Positions 1-7,623 of a stretch of 12,540 nt of DNA are shown one piece after another. Location of the stretch: assembly GCA_023412975.1 (NCBI GenBank), contig JAEZRB010000180.1:1-12540 (forward strand). The letters run 5' to 3'. This DNA is from Bacteroidota bacterium (GTDB taxonomy: Bacteria; Bacteroidota; Bacteroidia; Chitinophagales; Chitinophagaceae). The notes below the pieces were generated by a model. The model was not told the DNA's origin. It made no database searches and saw nothing but the letters and a program-made list of their open reading frames with translations. Each line of letters starts with the position of its first letter. The stretch's first letter is position 1. Both the position numbers and the translations under genes were made by a program.

Positions 1-1209
1 ATTCTAAAGAAAGCCGCTGCGATCATTACAAATAAAGGTGGCCGGACCAGTCATGCCTCGATCGTGGCCAGGGAACTGGATGTTCCCGCCGTGGTTGGTT
101 GTGGCAATGCAACTGAAAAAATAACTGATGGGCAAATGATCACGGCTTCCTGCTGCGAGGGTAAAACCGGCTTTATCTATGATGGGAAGCTGGAGTTTAC
201 AGAAACCAAACTGGATCTCTCGAAAACATCTAAGCCGCGAAACACAGAAGTGATGCTGATTGCGGGAGATCCTGATAAAGCATTTAAATTGTCTTTCTTC
301 CCCAATGATGGCGTGGGCCTGATGCGTATGGAATTTATTATCACCCATACAGTACAGATCCACCCGATGGCGCTGGTTAATTTTCATGAGCTAAAAGATG
401 AGGCCGCTAAGCAGAAGATAGAAGAGATCACGCACCATTACCCTGATAAGCAAAAATATTTTATTGACAAACTTGCTGAAGGTGTCGCGACTATTGCAGC
501 TGCTTTTTATCCAAAAGATGTGATCGTCAGGATGAGCGACTTCAAAACCAATGAGTATGCAAATCTAATCGGGGGAAAACAATTTGAGCCCTCAGAAGAA
601 AATCCAATGCTTGGATTCCGCGGCGCATCACGTTACTACAGCGAACTCTATCAACCGGGGTTCAGCCTCGAATGTAAGGCGATTCTGAAAGTGAGAGAAG
701 AAATGGGTCTGGACAATATTAAAGTGATGATCCCATTTTGCAGAACCATCGAAGAGGGTAAGAAAGTACTCGCCGCCATGAAGAATGCAGGTCTTGAGCA
801 GGGTGTCAACGGTCTTGAAGTGTATGTAATGGCGGAGATCCCGGCCAATGTGGTACTCGCTTCCCAATTTGCCCAGGTTTTCGATGGATTCTCAATCGGT
901 TCCAACGACCTGACACAATTGCTCCTTGGCATCGACAGGGACTCCGCTATCATCAGTGCGCTTTTCGACGAACAAAACGAAGCGGTAAAAGAAATGATCG
1001 CCACTATGATCCGGAAGGCAAAACAGGCTGGTGTCAAAATTGGATTATGCGGCCAGGCCCCCAGCGATATCCCGGAGTTTGCAAAATTCCTCGTGGAACA
1101 GGGTATCGACAGCATCTCATTTAACCCCGATGCACTAATGCGGGGTATTGAAAATATCTGCCAGGCAGAGCAAACTCTTTTCCGAAAAGCCGAACCGGTA
1201 GGTAATTAG
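1..1209 (+). CDS. ppsA: Phosphoenolpyruvate synthase (pyruvate, water dikinase), C-terminal half, 5'-truncated by window edge
   Basis: This is the last 402 codons of a PEP synthase, which converts pyruvate, ATP and water to PEP, AMP and phosphate in the cytoplasm for gluconeogenesis. The reading frame is open from base 1, so the gene starts upstream; the GTG at 64 is an internal codon. The swivelling phosphohistidine domain is present: GGRTSHASIVAREL at residues 14-27 of the fragment, with the phosphorylated His at residue 18. The PEP/pyruvate-binding barrel follows with NPMLGFRGASRY, MIPFCRTIEEGKK, EIPAN, FSIGSNDLTQL and the active-site Cys in GLCGQAPSD. The order, spacing and C-terminal end (SFNPDAL) match E. 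coli PpsA, which is about 790 residues long, so roughly half the protein is missing. The ATP-grasp domain lies outside the window. A hairpin terminator follows six bases after the stop. Confidence 0.97.
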   Translation: MLKKAAAIITNKGGRTSHASIVARELDVPAVVGCGNATEKITDGQMITASCCEGKTGFIYDGKLEFTETKLDLSKTSKPRNTEVMLIAGDPDKAFKLSFFPNDGVGLMRMEFIITHTVQIHPMALVNFHELKDEAAKQKIEEITHHYPDKQKYFIDKLAEGVATIAAAFYPKDVIVRMSDFKTNEYANLIGGKQFEPSEENPMLGFRGASRYYSELYQPGFSLECKAILKVREEMGLDNIKVMIPFCRTIEEGKKVLAAMKNAGLEQGVNGLEVYVMAEIPANVVLASQFAQVFDGFSIGSNDLTQLLLGIDRDSAIISALFDEQNEAVKEMIATMIRKAKQAGVKIGLCGQAPSDIPEFAKFLVEQGIDSISFNPDALMRGIENICQAEQTLFRKAEPVGN

Positions 1210-1214
1210 CTTTA

Positions 1215-1260
1215 AGGGCCGGGCATTTTGAATGTAATCGAAATGCCCGGCCCTATTTTC
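1215..1260 (+). terminator. Intrinsic terminator of ppsA
   Basis: A perfect 14-bp inverted repeat (1215-1228 with 1241-1254) forms a GC-rich stem with a 12-nt loop directly after the ppsA stop. It is followed by a short T-rich stretch (attttc). The T-run is modest, but the stem strength and position make termination likely. Confidence 0.85.
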
Positions 1261-1276
1261 CTTCACTTTGTTTTAT

Positions 1277-1309
1277 AAAAAAACCCGCTGCTTTGCTTTT
1301 CGCAGCGGG
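1277..1309 (-). terminator. Intrinsic terminator of the Hsp20 gene
   Basis: An 8-bp perfect stem (1284-1291 with 1302-1309, loop of 10) is flanked on the plus-strand left side by seven A residues (1277-1283). Read on the minus strand this is a GC stem followed by a T-run, 25 bp beyond the hsp20 stop. It faces the ppsA terminator, so the two convergent genes are separated by two back-to-back terminators. Confidence 0.8.
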
Positions 1310-1333
1310 ATCAAAAACCACACAGTAGGTGGT

Positions 1334-1774
1334 CTATTTTACAGCGATTTGTTTCGCTGAAATCTTTTTCAGGTTTTCATTGCAGGGCAGGTTAATTTTT
1401 AACACGCCATCTTCATACTTAGCGTCGATTTTCTCCATGTTGACTTCGTCGGGCAGGGTAAAGCTGCGGCTGAAAGAAGAATAGTTGTACTCTTTGCGGG
1501 TAAACTTCTCGTCTTTTTCTTCTTTGCTTTCACTTGTTTCACTGCTGATGGTAAGCAGGTTCCCGTCGATATCAATGTTGAAATCGGATTTTTTCTTACC
1601 AGGTGCTGCCAGTGACAAAACATATCCGTCTTTGTTTTCAGCAATGTTGACGGCGGGCACATTCATTACCCGGCCGAAAGACGAATTATCAAACCATTCA
1701 TTCCATGGTTTAAAAAAATCACTAAACAGGGAAGGCATCTTTTCCGATAACCTGGTTAGTTCCTGGGTTCCCAT
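1334..1774 (-). CDS. Hsp20/alpha-crystallin family small heat-shock protein
   Basis: A 146-residue small heat-shock protein, a cytoplasmic ATP-independent holdase that binds unfolding proteins and forms oligomers. The N-terminal arm (residues 1-37) is rich in Phe and Trp (LFSDFFKPWNEWF), as expected for the client-binding segment. The alpha-crystallin domain runs from about 38 to 135, with the PAVNIAENKDGYVLSLAAPG start and the diagnostic A-x-YEDGVLKINLP segment near residues 118-130. A C-terminal I-A-V (143-145) fits the I-x-I/V motif that docks neighbouring dimers. The length is normal for the family. The start is fixed by AAGGAGG a few bases upstream of ATG, a strong Shine-Dalgarno for a Bacteroidota gene. 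A lone gene with its own terminator and a candidate promoter upstream. Confidence 0.95.
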   Translation of the reverse strand: MGTQELTRLSEKMPSLFSDFFKPWNEWFDNSSFGRVMNVPAVNIAENKDGYVLSLAAPGKKKSDFNIDIDGNLLTISSETSESKEEKDEKFTRKEYNYSSFSRSFTLPDEVNMEKIDAKYEDGVLKINLPCNENLKKISAKQIAVK

Positions 1775-1776
1775 AA

Positions 1777-1786
1777 GACCTCCTTT
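1777..1786 (-). promoter_or_regulatory. Strong Shine-Dalgarno sequence of the Hsp20 gene
   Basis: The minus strand reads AAAGGAGGTC ending four bases before the ATG at 1774. It is a near-perfect anti-SD match and settles the start. None of the other genes in this window has one of similar quality; their leaders are mostly A/T-rich. Confidence 0.75.
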
Positions 1787-1816
1787 TTTAGGTTTAAAAA
1801 AATGTTTGTTTCATAT

Positions 1817-1824
1817 CAAATGTA
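1817..1824 (-). promoter_or_regulatory. Candidate Bacteroidota -7 element for the Hsp20 gene
   Basis: The minus strand reads TACATTTG, an exact match to the TAnnTTTG -7 consensus of Bacteroidota primary sigma factors, about 43 bp upstream of the ATG. I see no good -33 TTTG partner at the usual spacing, so this is a candidate only. Confidence 0.45.
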
Positions 1825-1909
1825 CTACCTGAAACAAGCCCTGTCCGAGGATTTGCGTCAACTGCACACATGAGATTTATCAGGGATTCAAAGCATTTCT
1901 TAAGAACCG

Positions 1910-1917
1910 TAACTTTG
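1910..1917 (+). promoter_or_regulatory. Candidate -7 element for the small ORF at 1985
   Basis: TAACTTTG (followed by C) matches the Bacteroidota -7 consensus TAnnTTTG exactly. It would give a leader of roughly 60 nt before the ATG at 1985. The -33 region is not convincing. Together with the minus-strand element at 1817-1824 it forms a divergent promoter pair. Confidence 0.5.
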
Positions 1918-1984
1918 CTGACACAAGCACCCCAAACCTTACCCTGAGACGAAACATTTATTGATAAAGTTTAAAACTGAGGCT

Positions 1985-2233
1985 ATGGAAAGCAGGATGA
2001 CACTTCGGAAAAATCAGACTTTTGCAGATATGCTTTCTCTTCACAAAGTACAAGGAGACAAAGTTGCGCTGCTCATCGACAACAACGGTCTCTCGAGGGC
2101 GGAAGGGAAGATAAAGACGATGCGAAACGATGTTGCACAACCGTATATTGAACTGGACAACGAGCAGCATATCGAGCTCGATACCATCGTGGCGGTAAAT
2201 GGGATATTCGCGGATCCTTATTCTGAATGTTGA
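1985..2233 (+). CDS. Small conserved-looking protein of unknown function (82 aa)
   Basis: I do not recognise a named family. The 82-residue product has no signal peptide or membrane segment and should be cytoplasmic. It opens with a charged helix-like segment (about residues 1-20). From about 25 on it looks like a chain of short beta strands: VALLIDNNG, AEGKIKT, PYIELDNEQHIELDTIVAVNG, ending DPYSEC. That pattern of strands alternating with turns suggests a small beta-barrel of SH3/Sm-like type, but this is only an impression. ATG at 1985 is preferred over the in-frame TTG at 1961 because GAGG lies just upstream and a good -7 element sits at a suitable distance. A C-terminal Cys is unusual. 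The gene is transcribed away from hsp20 and converges on the response regulator gene. Confidence 0.7.
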   Translation: MESRMTLRKNQTFADMLSLHKVQGDKVALLIDNNGLSRAEGKIKTMRNDVAQPYIELDNEQHIELDTIVAVNGIFADPYSEC

Positions 2234-2325
2234 GGGAATGAAAATAGACTTATTAATGATGTTCTCATACGCGTCCGATTTAGCCAATCTATGCAATTAC
2301 AGCTAGGGGAACGCCATAAAATCTT

Positions 2326-3066
2326 TCAATACCCTATCGCCTGTAAAAACGCAGACTTTTTTCTTTTGGAAACATCCAGCGTACTACCATTTCTCATGAC
2401 AACCTGCCCGCCCTCTCCCCGGATATACCTGTCAACATAAAATTTATTTACGATAGTCGAATAGTGTATACGAATGAATATATCTGCTGGCAACAATTCC
2501 TCGAAATCCTTTAAAGTGCGGCTTACCAAAAACTTTTTATTAGTTGAAAGATAAATATTGGAATAGTTATCACTCGCCTCGAGGTAAATTATGTCTTCTA
2601 TAGCGATGAACTGAAGTCCATCACTTGTTGGGATGGTCAGTAGTTTCGTTTGTTTTTTTTGCAAATGTGCGATTAGCAGGTCCAGTTGCGCAGAAGAGGA
2701 GGTTTGATCCTTTTTCGCTTCAGCCCTGGCAACTGCCGATTTTAGCTCTTCGATTTCAACCGGTTTTACCAGGTAGTCCAGGGCACAACTTCTTATCGCC
2801 TTCACGGCGTAGTGATCGTAAGCTGTAACAAAGATGAGTTCAAAGTTTCTGTAACTTAATTGTTGTAACATCACAAAACCATTCATCTGCGGCATTTCGA
2901 TATCCAGGAAAACCAGGTCAGGTTTCTCCTGGTCAATAATGCTTATCGCCTCTTCCGGATTATCACAACAGGCAATGATCTGAACCTGTTTGCAATGATT
3001 GGAAATTTTTTCTCTCAATGAGCTCAGGTTACTCTCATCATCATCTACCAATACTGTTCTCAGCAT
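2326..3066 (-). CDS. LytTR-family response regulator
   Basis: A 246-residue cytoplasmic transcription regulator of the LytR/AlgR type. Residues 1-120 form a receiver domain: acidic pocket D8-D9-D10, phosphoacceptor D55 in DLVFLDIEMPQMNGF, T81 in FVTAYD and K101 in DYLVKP. After a charged linker (110-135), residues 140-246 form a LytTR DNA-binding domain, recognisable from LLTIPTSDGLQFIAIEDIIYLEASDNYSNIYL, SRTLKDFEELLP, FIRIHYSTIVN and GSTLDVSKRKKSAFL. Such domains bind pairs of about 9-bp direct repeats spaced near 21-22 bp. The gene starts nine bases after the stop of the sensor kinase gene, so the two are cotranscribed and almost certainly form a cognate pair. No terminator is visible in the 92 bp between its stop and the convergent small gene. 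Confidence 0.96.
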   Translation of the reverse strand: MLRTVLVDDDESNLSSLREKISNHCKQVQIIACCDNPEEAISIIDQEKPDLVFLDIEMPQMNGFVMLQQLSYRNFELIFVTAYDHYAVKAIRSCALDYLVKPVEIEELKSAVARAEAKKDQTSSSAQLDLLIAHLQKKQTKLLTIPTSDGLQFIAIEDIIYLEASDNYSNIYLSTNKKFLVSRTLKDFEELLPADIFIRIHYSTIVNKFYVDRYIRGEGGQVVMRNGSTLDVSKRKKSAFLQAIGY

Positions 3067-3075
3067 GTTCTATTT

Positions 3076-5181
3076 TTATGACTTTGATCCATTAATTCTT
3101 ATGACGGCTTTTGTTCCAGCGGGTATGCCGCCGTTCTCCAGGTCCGCAATGACAAGGTCATCATCTATCCCATTCTGGTTATGCAGATGAATGCGCTCCC
3201 GGGTTATGGCAATGCCATAAGACTGGTACTCGGGTTTGTTTCTTGCTTTAAACTCGGCTGCCCGTAATCTGCCAATACCATTGTCAGTTATGGAATAGAC
3301 AATGCTTTCATCGCTGAGACTGATCTCCAGTTGGAGCCGCCTGTCCTTTTCCCTTTTGTTCAATAACCCGTGATGAATTGCATTTTCCAGGAAGGGCTGG
3401 ACAATTAACGGCGGGACTTTAAAATCGCCATGAAATAATACCGGTTCAACACTTATCTCGTATTCAAACTTGTTATTGCAGCGAAACTTTTCCATTTCCA
3501 GGTACAACCGGATTGTCTCCAAATCGGTTTGAAATGGCACCAGGTTATTCTTTGAGCTATCTAATACCGATCTGATCAATTTGGCAAAACGGGCAAGATA
3601 AGATGTAGCCTTGTCGGCCTGGTTGGTCTGGATAAGGTTATCAATGGCACTCAGACAATTAAAGATAAAATGGGGATTCATCTGTGCCCTAAGCGCCTGC
3701 ATTTCCAGCTCCATCGCCTTTCGCTTCAGGCCTGACTGTTCATGTTTATAGCGAAGCTTGTCATGCTTTCTTCTCAGCATTATATTTCTTACAATCAATC
3801 CCAGTATCAAAAGCAGGGCAATACTCCCGGTTATCAGCCAGTTCCTGAATTGTGCCTGCTTTTGTAGTTCCTTTTGATTCAGTGCCAGCTGCCGATCACC
3901 AAGCTCCTTATCTTTTTTCAAAAGCCTGATCTTAGTTTCAGCTTCATTTGCCGCCAGGTAGAGTGCGGTTCTACCCGCGTATTGCACTGTTTCCATTGAA
4001 TCCCTAATTGCCACGAACTGTTTAAAATAATAATAGGCGCTATCAGCTTTTCCAAGACGGTCATAGACCGATGCCGTCAAGTCGTATGCATTTTTCTGAA
4101 ACTCTTTATTATGTGCCGTACTGGCAACCCGGTTTAACTCCTTTGCGTATCCAAGAGCCGTCTGCAAATCTGATTTACCCAGGTAAGCCTTTGCAAGCAC
4201 CAGCAAATTTGTCATCAGGGGGAGAACATCATTGTTCTTTCTTAACTGCGATAACCGGGGCTGAACCTGAAATATTAAACTATCATATTGTTTCGCTGCC
4301 AACTGCAATTCCGTGGAAAAGCCGTATGCAAAAGCAGCAAATTTTTTTCTAACCGTAGAATCGTTTGTATACAAACTAATATCGTCCCGGTATTTTTGCT
4401 GGTACCAGGCTACAGAATCATATTGTTTCAACACCAGGTGAGCATACGCCATATCTTCAGTATGCGGCCAAATTAGAGCAGAAGGGCATTTATACTCGAA
4501 TGCCTGGTAGTAATATTGCAATGCTTTGGATGGATCACCAACCCGGTTGAATGCTCTTCCGATAAATGCCAGAGAATAGCACATGAGTATCGTATCATTA
4601 TATTGCCGTCCTATTTCTACAGCTTCAATTAGATTCTCGAAGGATTTCCAATATTCACCGGTTTTTGAATAGTTGAAACCTGCTGCATACCTGGCCCAAC
4701 CAAGTGATAATTGATCGCCTGTCTTCGTTGCATATGACATTGCCTGGCTGACCGCGTCGGTTGCCTCTTCATATTTACCGGCAATGGTTAATGAAAAAGC
4801 GAGATTATACCAGGCCAGGGGAAGCGCTTTTGCGTCTTTCTCATTCTTCAACACTTCAATGGCTATTCTCGCATTCCGCTCCATTATATCAGGATGCCCT
4901 AATAGCCGGCCTTCTACACCGCCCTCGATGACGAGGGCTTCTGCCATACCATTGAAATCATTAATAACGCTTGCTTCCTGGTATGCGAGACGTGCATATT
5001 TCAGCGCAGAGTCGGAATGGATCCAGTTGTTGTAAAACTGCCAGCCCAGTGCGTTCAGGCTCTTGACGGTTTCGGGGGCAGCACCTGTGTTGAGATTTTC
5101 CCGGATGCTGTCTATCTCATGAGTTTGCGTTTGCGCGGAAAGTGCAAGCAGTACAAAGAAGATAAACAGCTGGCAACGCAT
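3076..5181 (-). CDS. LytS-type sensor histidine kinase with N-terminal TPR region
   Basis: A 701-residue kinase. Residues 1-20 are a signal peptide (FFVLLALSAQTQT). Residues about 35-400 are helical repeats of TPR type (for example PLAWYNLAFSLTIAGKYEEA and CYSLAFIGRAFNRVGDPSKA), followed by a coiled-coil-like charged stretch (410-445). One membrane helix lies at about 447-467 (WLITGSIALLLILGLIV), then a second charged helix (470-498). The kinase core is of the His_kinase type: phosphoacceptor H504 in QMNPHFIFN, N-box PFLENAIHHG (597-606) and G-box ITDNGIG (631-637). The signal peptide plus single helix places the TPR region in the periplasm, where it would bind a protein or peptide signal; this topology is inferred. 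The signal is unknown. It sits 97 bp downstream of four exported-protein genes on the same strand and 9 bp upstream of its response regulator. Confidence 0.95.
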   Translation of the reverse strand: MRCQLFIFFVLLALSAQTQTHEIDSIRENLNTGAAPETVKSLNALGWQFYNNWIHSDSALKYARLAYQEASVINDFNGMAEALVIEGGVEGRLLGHPDIMERNARIAIEVLKNEKDAKALPLAWYNLAFSLTIAGKYEEATDAVSQAMSYATKTGDQLSLGWARYAAGFNYSKTGEYWKSFENLIEAVEIGRQYNDTILMCYSLAFIGRAFNRVGDPSKALQYYYQAFEYKCPSALIWPHTEDMAYAHLVLKQYDSVAWYQQKYRDDISLYTNDSTVRKKFAAFAYGFSTELQLAAKQYDSLIFQVQPRLSQLRKNNDVLPLMTNLLVLAKAYLGKSDLQTALGYAKELNRVASTAHNKEFQKNAYDLTASVYDRLGKADSAYYYFKQFVAIRDSMETVQYAGRTALYLAANEAETKIRLLKKDKELGDRQLALNQKELQKQAQFRNWLITGSIALLLILGLIVRNIMLRRKHDKLRYKHEQSGLKRKAMELEMQALRAQMNPHFIFNCLSAIDNLIQTNQADKATSYLARFAKLIRSVLDSSKNNLVPFQTDLETIRLYLEMEKFRCNNKFEYEISVEPVLFHGDFKVPPLIVQPFLENAIHHGLLNKREKDRRLQLEISLSDESIVYSITDNGIGRLRAAEFKARNKPEYQSYGIAITRERIHLHNQNGIDDDLVIADLENGGIPAGTKAVIRINGSKS

Positions 5182-5278
5182 AACATAGTTTTAGTTAAGC
5201 AGCATCTATTAAAATTACTTCATTTTCCAACAACAGTGATTGCAGTTGTGATTGACGGGTTTATAGATTCATAGTCAT

Positions 5279-5923
5279 TTATTTACCAGATTTAATTCGG
5301 GTATATCTTGATACACTCCTTTGTATTTCTTTACCGTCAACCGTGCGACGCCACTCTTCCTCATAATTGTCCGAATCAATAAATTTAATGTTGCGTAAAA
5401 CTTTTACAATTACTCCAGGCGATGGCTCAAACTCCCCTTCATAATTCAGTATCCTGGTTGTTGAATTGTAATTGCCCTCGCATCTCATATACCCCGTGCC
5501 CCAGTGATTCGCAACCAGGGTGAAAAAGAATTTATTCTTCACATTGTCATATCCTTCTACATACATGTCATGGTAGTACATTTCTTTCCCATCTGCCCAG
5601 GGCATAGGAATTTTGATGCCGCTTGTCGTTTCCGTAATAAAATATCGGTTTTCCCATATTCCTTTCCTGGTGATGGTACCAAAAGTTTCTATGGGTTTTA
5701 TGGACGTATCCGCCGGTATATGGCGTCCCTTAAAACTCCACTCGCCATTGAGGTTAGCCAGCATATTGTGGTTGCTATTTGTTTTCGACAATTCGATTTG
5801 TTGTTGACGCCGGTTTGCACGATCCATAGAGTCTTCCTGTTCCTGCCCCACGGCGGTTGTTGCCATAACTATCGTCAAAACAAACCCTGTAATTGATTTG
5901 CCTGTGATGGCTAATTTATTCAT
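5279..5923 (-). CDS. Secreted DUF1579 family protein
   Basis: A 214-residue exported protein of unknown function. A signal peptide covers about residues 1-26 (SITGFVLTIVMATTAVGQ). The rest matches the layout of DUF1579: a L-N-G-E-W opening strand (58-62), a GTIT-x-KGIWENRYF segment (82-95), a GYDNVKNKFFFTLVANHWGTG stretch (124 onward) and the GNYNSTTRILNYEGE strand-turn-strand. The family is predicted to be a lipocalin-like beta barrel, so a small hydrophobic ligand is possible, but no residue here proves one. An extra charged linker (residues 27-52) separates signal and barrel. It lies 41 bp downstream of the substrate-binding protein gene and is followed 97 bp later by the kinase gene, all on one strand. 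Family call is good; function unknown. Confidence 0.8.
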   Translation of the reverse strand: MNKLAITGKSITGFVLTIVMATTAVGQEQEDSMDRANRRQQQIELSKTNSNHNMLANLNGEWSFKGRHIPADTSIKPIETFGTITRKGIWENRYFITETTSGIKIPMPWADGKEMYYHDMYVEGYDNVKNKFFFTLVANHWGTGYMRCEGNYNSTTRILNYEGEFEPSPGVIVKVLRNIKFIDSDNYEEEWRRTVDGKEIQRSVSRYTRIKSGK

Positions 5924-5964
5924 ATGATTTAAGTTTATTGTTTACCATTTAGTAGACAAACCAC

Positions 5965-6960
5965 CTATTCGAAAACCTTGTCTGCTGCTGCCAGTAATTC
6001 AGCAGGGATGTTGATCCCAATTTTTGCCGCAGCTGTTTTGTTCAGGGTCAGGTAATATCTATCCGGGTGTTTAATCGGGATATCGCCCGGCCTTGCACCT
6101 CTCAGTATCTTATCAACGAAATGTGCAGACTCACGAAATTGCTGTTGCAGGTCCGGCGCCCAGGACATAAGCCCGCCTATTTCAACAAACACACTTTGCT
6201 GGTAAATCACTGGCAACTGATTTTGGATCGCAAAATCAACCATCATATTCCTGTTGGCAAGTGTAAGGGCCCCCTGGAAAATAAGTACACCATCCATTTT
6301 ATCACTCGCTATTTCCACCAGGGCTTTGCTTAAATCATCCAGGGACATCACCCGGTACGGCTTTACTACTAAACCCAGCGCTTCAGCAGTAGCTTCCGCT
6401 TCCGCAAGCTGTGCTTCATGACCTCCCACCCCGGGTGTTGCAGAAACTAAGGCGATGCGTTTGGCATCAGGTACCATTGCTTTTAAAAGCTGGAGACGTT
6501 TTGCGGTAACTCCACCCGGTAATTCGTCCATCCCTGTATAAATGCCGCCTGGATGTTCAAGACTTTTTGCAAAACCATTGCTGACCATACCGGGACAGGT
6601 TGCCAGCACCATGGGCATTTTTGGATTGAGCTTTCTTACTTCTATGGCTATCGGAAGAGAACCGGCAACTATGAGCGCGAGATCCATCGCGGCCAGTTCC
6701 GTGGCCATAACTCCCAGGTCGCTTGTATTTGGGCGGGCAAGCCTCATTTCAATGTTGAGGTTTTCGCCGTCCCGGAAACCAAGTTTTTCCAGTTCATCCG
6801 TAAAAACTTTTTCGAGTTTCATCGCCCCCGCACCGCTGAGGAAACCGATGCGTGGAATATTTTGCATCCGGGAAAACTCATTTCCCCATAGAATTGATGG
6901 CACTGCAATAGCCATGGATGCCTGTTTAATGAATTTCCGCCTCGATATACACATGTGCAT
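5965..6960 (-). CDS. ABC transporter substrate-binding protein (TrpX/ABC_sub_bind type), Tat-exported, no transporter genes nearby
   Basis: A 331-residue periplasmic binding protein. The N-terminus carries a twin-arginine signal (S-R-R-K-F-I-K at 6-12, then a hydrophobic stretch up to about 26), so it should be exported folded. The mature part fits the ABC_sub_bind family: PRIGFLSGAG opening strand, TDELEKLGFRDGENL, an ALIVAGSLPIAIEVRK segment, KRIALVSATP, then GVLIFQGALT, LPVIYQQSVFVEIGGLMSWAPD and the closing RGARPGDIPIKHPDRYYLTLN plus TAAKIGINIPAELLAAAD. Length is normal for the family. Relatives usually work with a permease and ATPase to import amino acids or related small molecules; none is found within this window, so it is an orphan here. 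Ligand unknown. ATG at 6960 is used; ATG at 6954 is also possible and keeps the signal. Confidence 0.9.
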   Translation of the reverse strand: MHMCISRRKFIKQASMAIAVPSILWGNEFSRMQNIPRIGFLSGAGAMKLEKVFTDELEKLGFRDGENLNIEMRLARPNTSDLGVMATELAAMDLALIVAGSLPIAIEVRKLNPKMPMVLATCPGMVSNGFAKSLEHPGGIYTGMDELPGGVTAKRLQLLKAMVPDAKRIALVSATPGVGGHEAQLAEAEATAEALGLVVKPYRVMSLDDLSKALVEIASDKMDGVLIFQGALTLANRNMMVDFAIQNQLPVIYQQSVFVEIGGLMSWAPDLQQQFRESAHFVDKILRGARPGDIPIKHPDRYYLTLNKTAAAKIGINIPAELLAAADKVFE

Positions 6961-7013
6961 AGATCATTTTTAAATGTTAGACTATTCTATCCGCAAATTA
7001 TTTTTGGCATCGT

Positions 7014-7577
7014 TTATTTAACGCGATGCAGATCCATTTGCAAAAATGGTTCTCCCATTATTTCGCCTTCCAGGAGCCTTGAAACGATACGCCATGTGCC
7101 TGAGTCAGGGTTCCAACTGAAAATCTGCACGATAACCCGGTCTGCGTCAGCTTGTTTTTTCACCAGTAAGAATTCATCACCTGTCCTATCCGCGCCGCTT
7201 AAGGCTTCTTCATACGGGCCGGAATCACCATGAACTGTGAGTTCATGAAACGTGTATCTCTTCTTCATTCTATCGTATCCGAAAAATGATTGGCTCTGAA
7301 ACGGAACTTTAAGCCAGGGAACAATTTCATTGCTTATAAAATGAACGCGCAGATATTGGTGGTTCAAGACCCAGTCAACATCAAACCGAAGCGTGAACTT
7401 CTCTTTGTGTACCGTTGCGCTGGCCTCCCATTTTCCAACAAGATTGTTAAGGAGGTCGTCATAAAACCTCCCGTCGGTAGTATCTACGGTAGATTGTGAA
7501 AAACCAGGACTCGTAAGTATACTCAAAGCCGCCAGGGTACAAAGGAACCTTATTTCTTTACTGATTGTGGTTCTCAT
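7014..7577 (-). CDS. Secreted DUF1579-like protein of unknown function
   Basis: A 187-residue exported protein. The start chosen is ATG at 7577, because it places a clean signal peptide at the N-terminus (FLCTLAALSILTSPGFSQ, cleavage near residue 27-28); the open frame extends upstream to 7670 but that part overlaps the preceding gene and reads like random sequence. The mature part resembles a lipocalin-like DUF1579 barrel: LVGKWEASATV (46-56), a W-V-L-N-H-Q-Y-L-R-V strand (69-78), FFGYDRMKKRYTFHEL (98-113) and the repeated strands up to the C-terminus. It is a distant relative of the protein at 5279-5923, with the same W-strand and GYD blocks but little else in common. It is 46 bp downstream of the DUF4440 gene and 53 bp upstream of the binding protein gene. 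Confidence 0.75.
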   Translation of the reverse strand: MRTTISKEIRFLCTLAALSILTSPGFSQSTVDTTDGRFYDDLLNNLVGKWEASATVHKEKFTLRFDVDWVLNHQYLRVHFISNEIVPWLKVPFQSQSFFGYDRMKKRYTFHELTVHGDSGPYEEALSGADRTGDEFLLVKKQADADRVIVQIFSWNPDSGTWRIVSRLLEGEIMGEPFLQMDLHRVK

Positions 7578-7623
7578 ATCTCTGTTTTTTTGGGGTTTAA
7601 AGTTGGTTTTGTAACTGCCGGCA

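Noticed and set aside
651..1115. Antisense open frame inside ppsA
   Set aside because: The plus-strand frame is a conserved enzyme with all motifs; the antisense translation has no recognisable pattern.
64..1209. GTG at 64 as the start of a complete short PEP synthase-like gene
   Set aside because: The frame is open to base 1 and the phosphohistidine motif lies before the GTG, so this is an internal codon of a truncated gene.
1485..1832. Open frame antisense to the Hsp20 gene
   Set aside because: It mirrors the alpha-crystallin coding sequence and lacks any start signal or domain.
1961..1984. TTG at 1961 as start of the small protein
   Set aside because: No ribosome-binding sequence precedes it and the ATG at 1985 has GAGG upstream.
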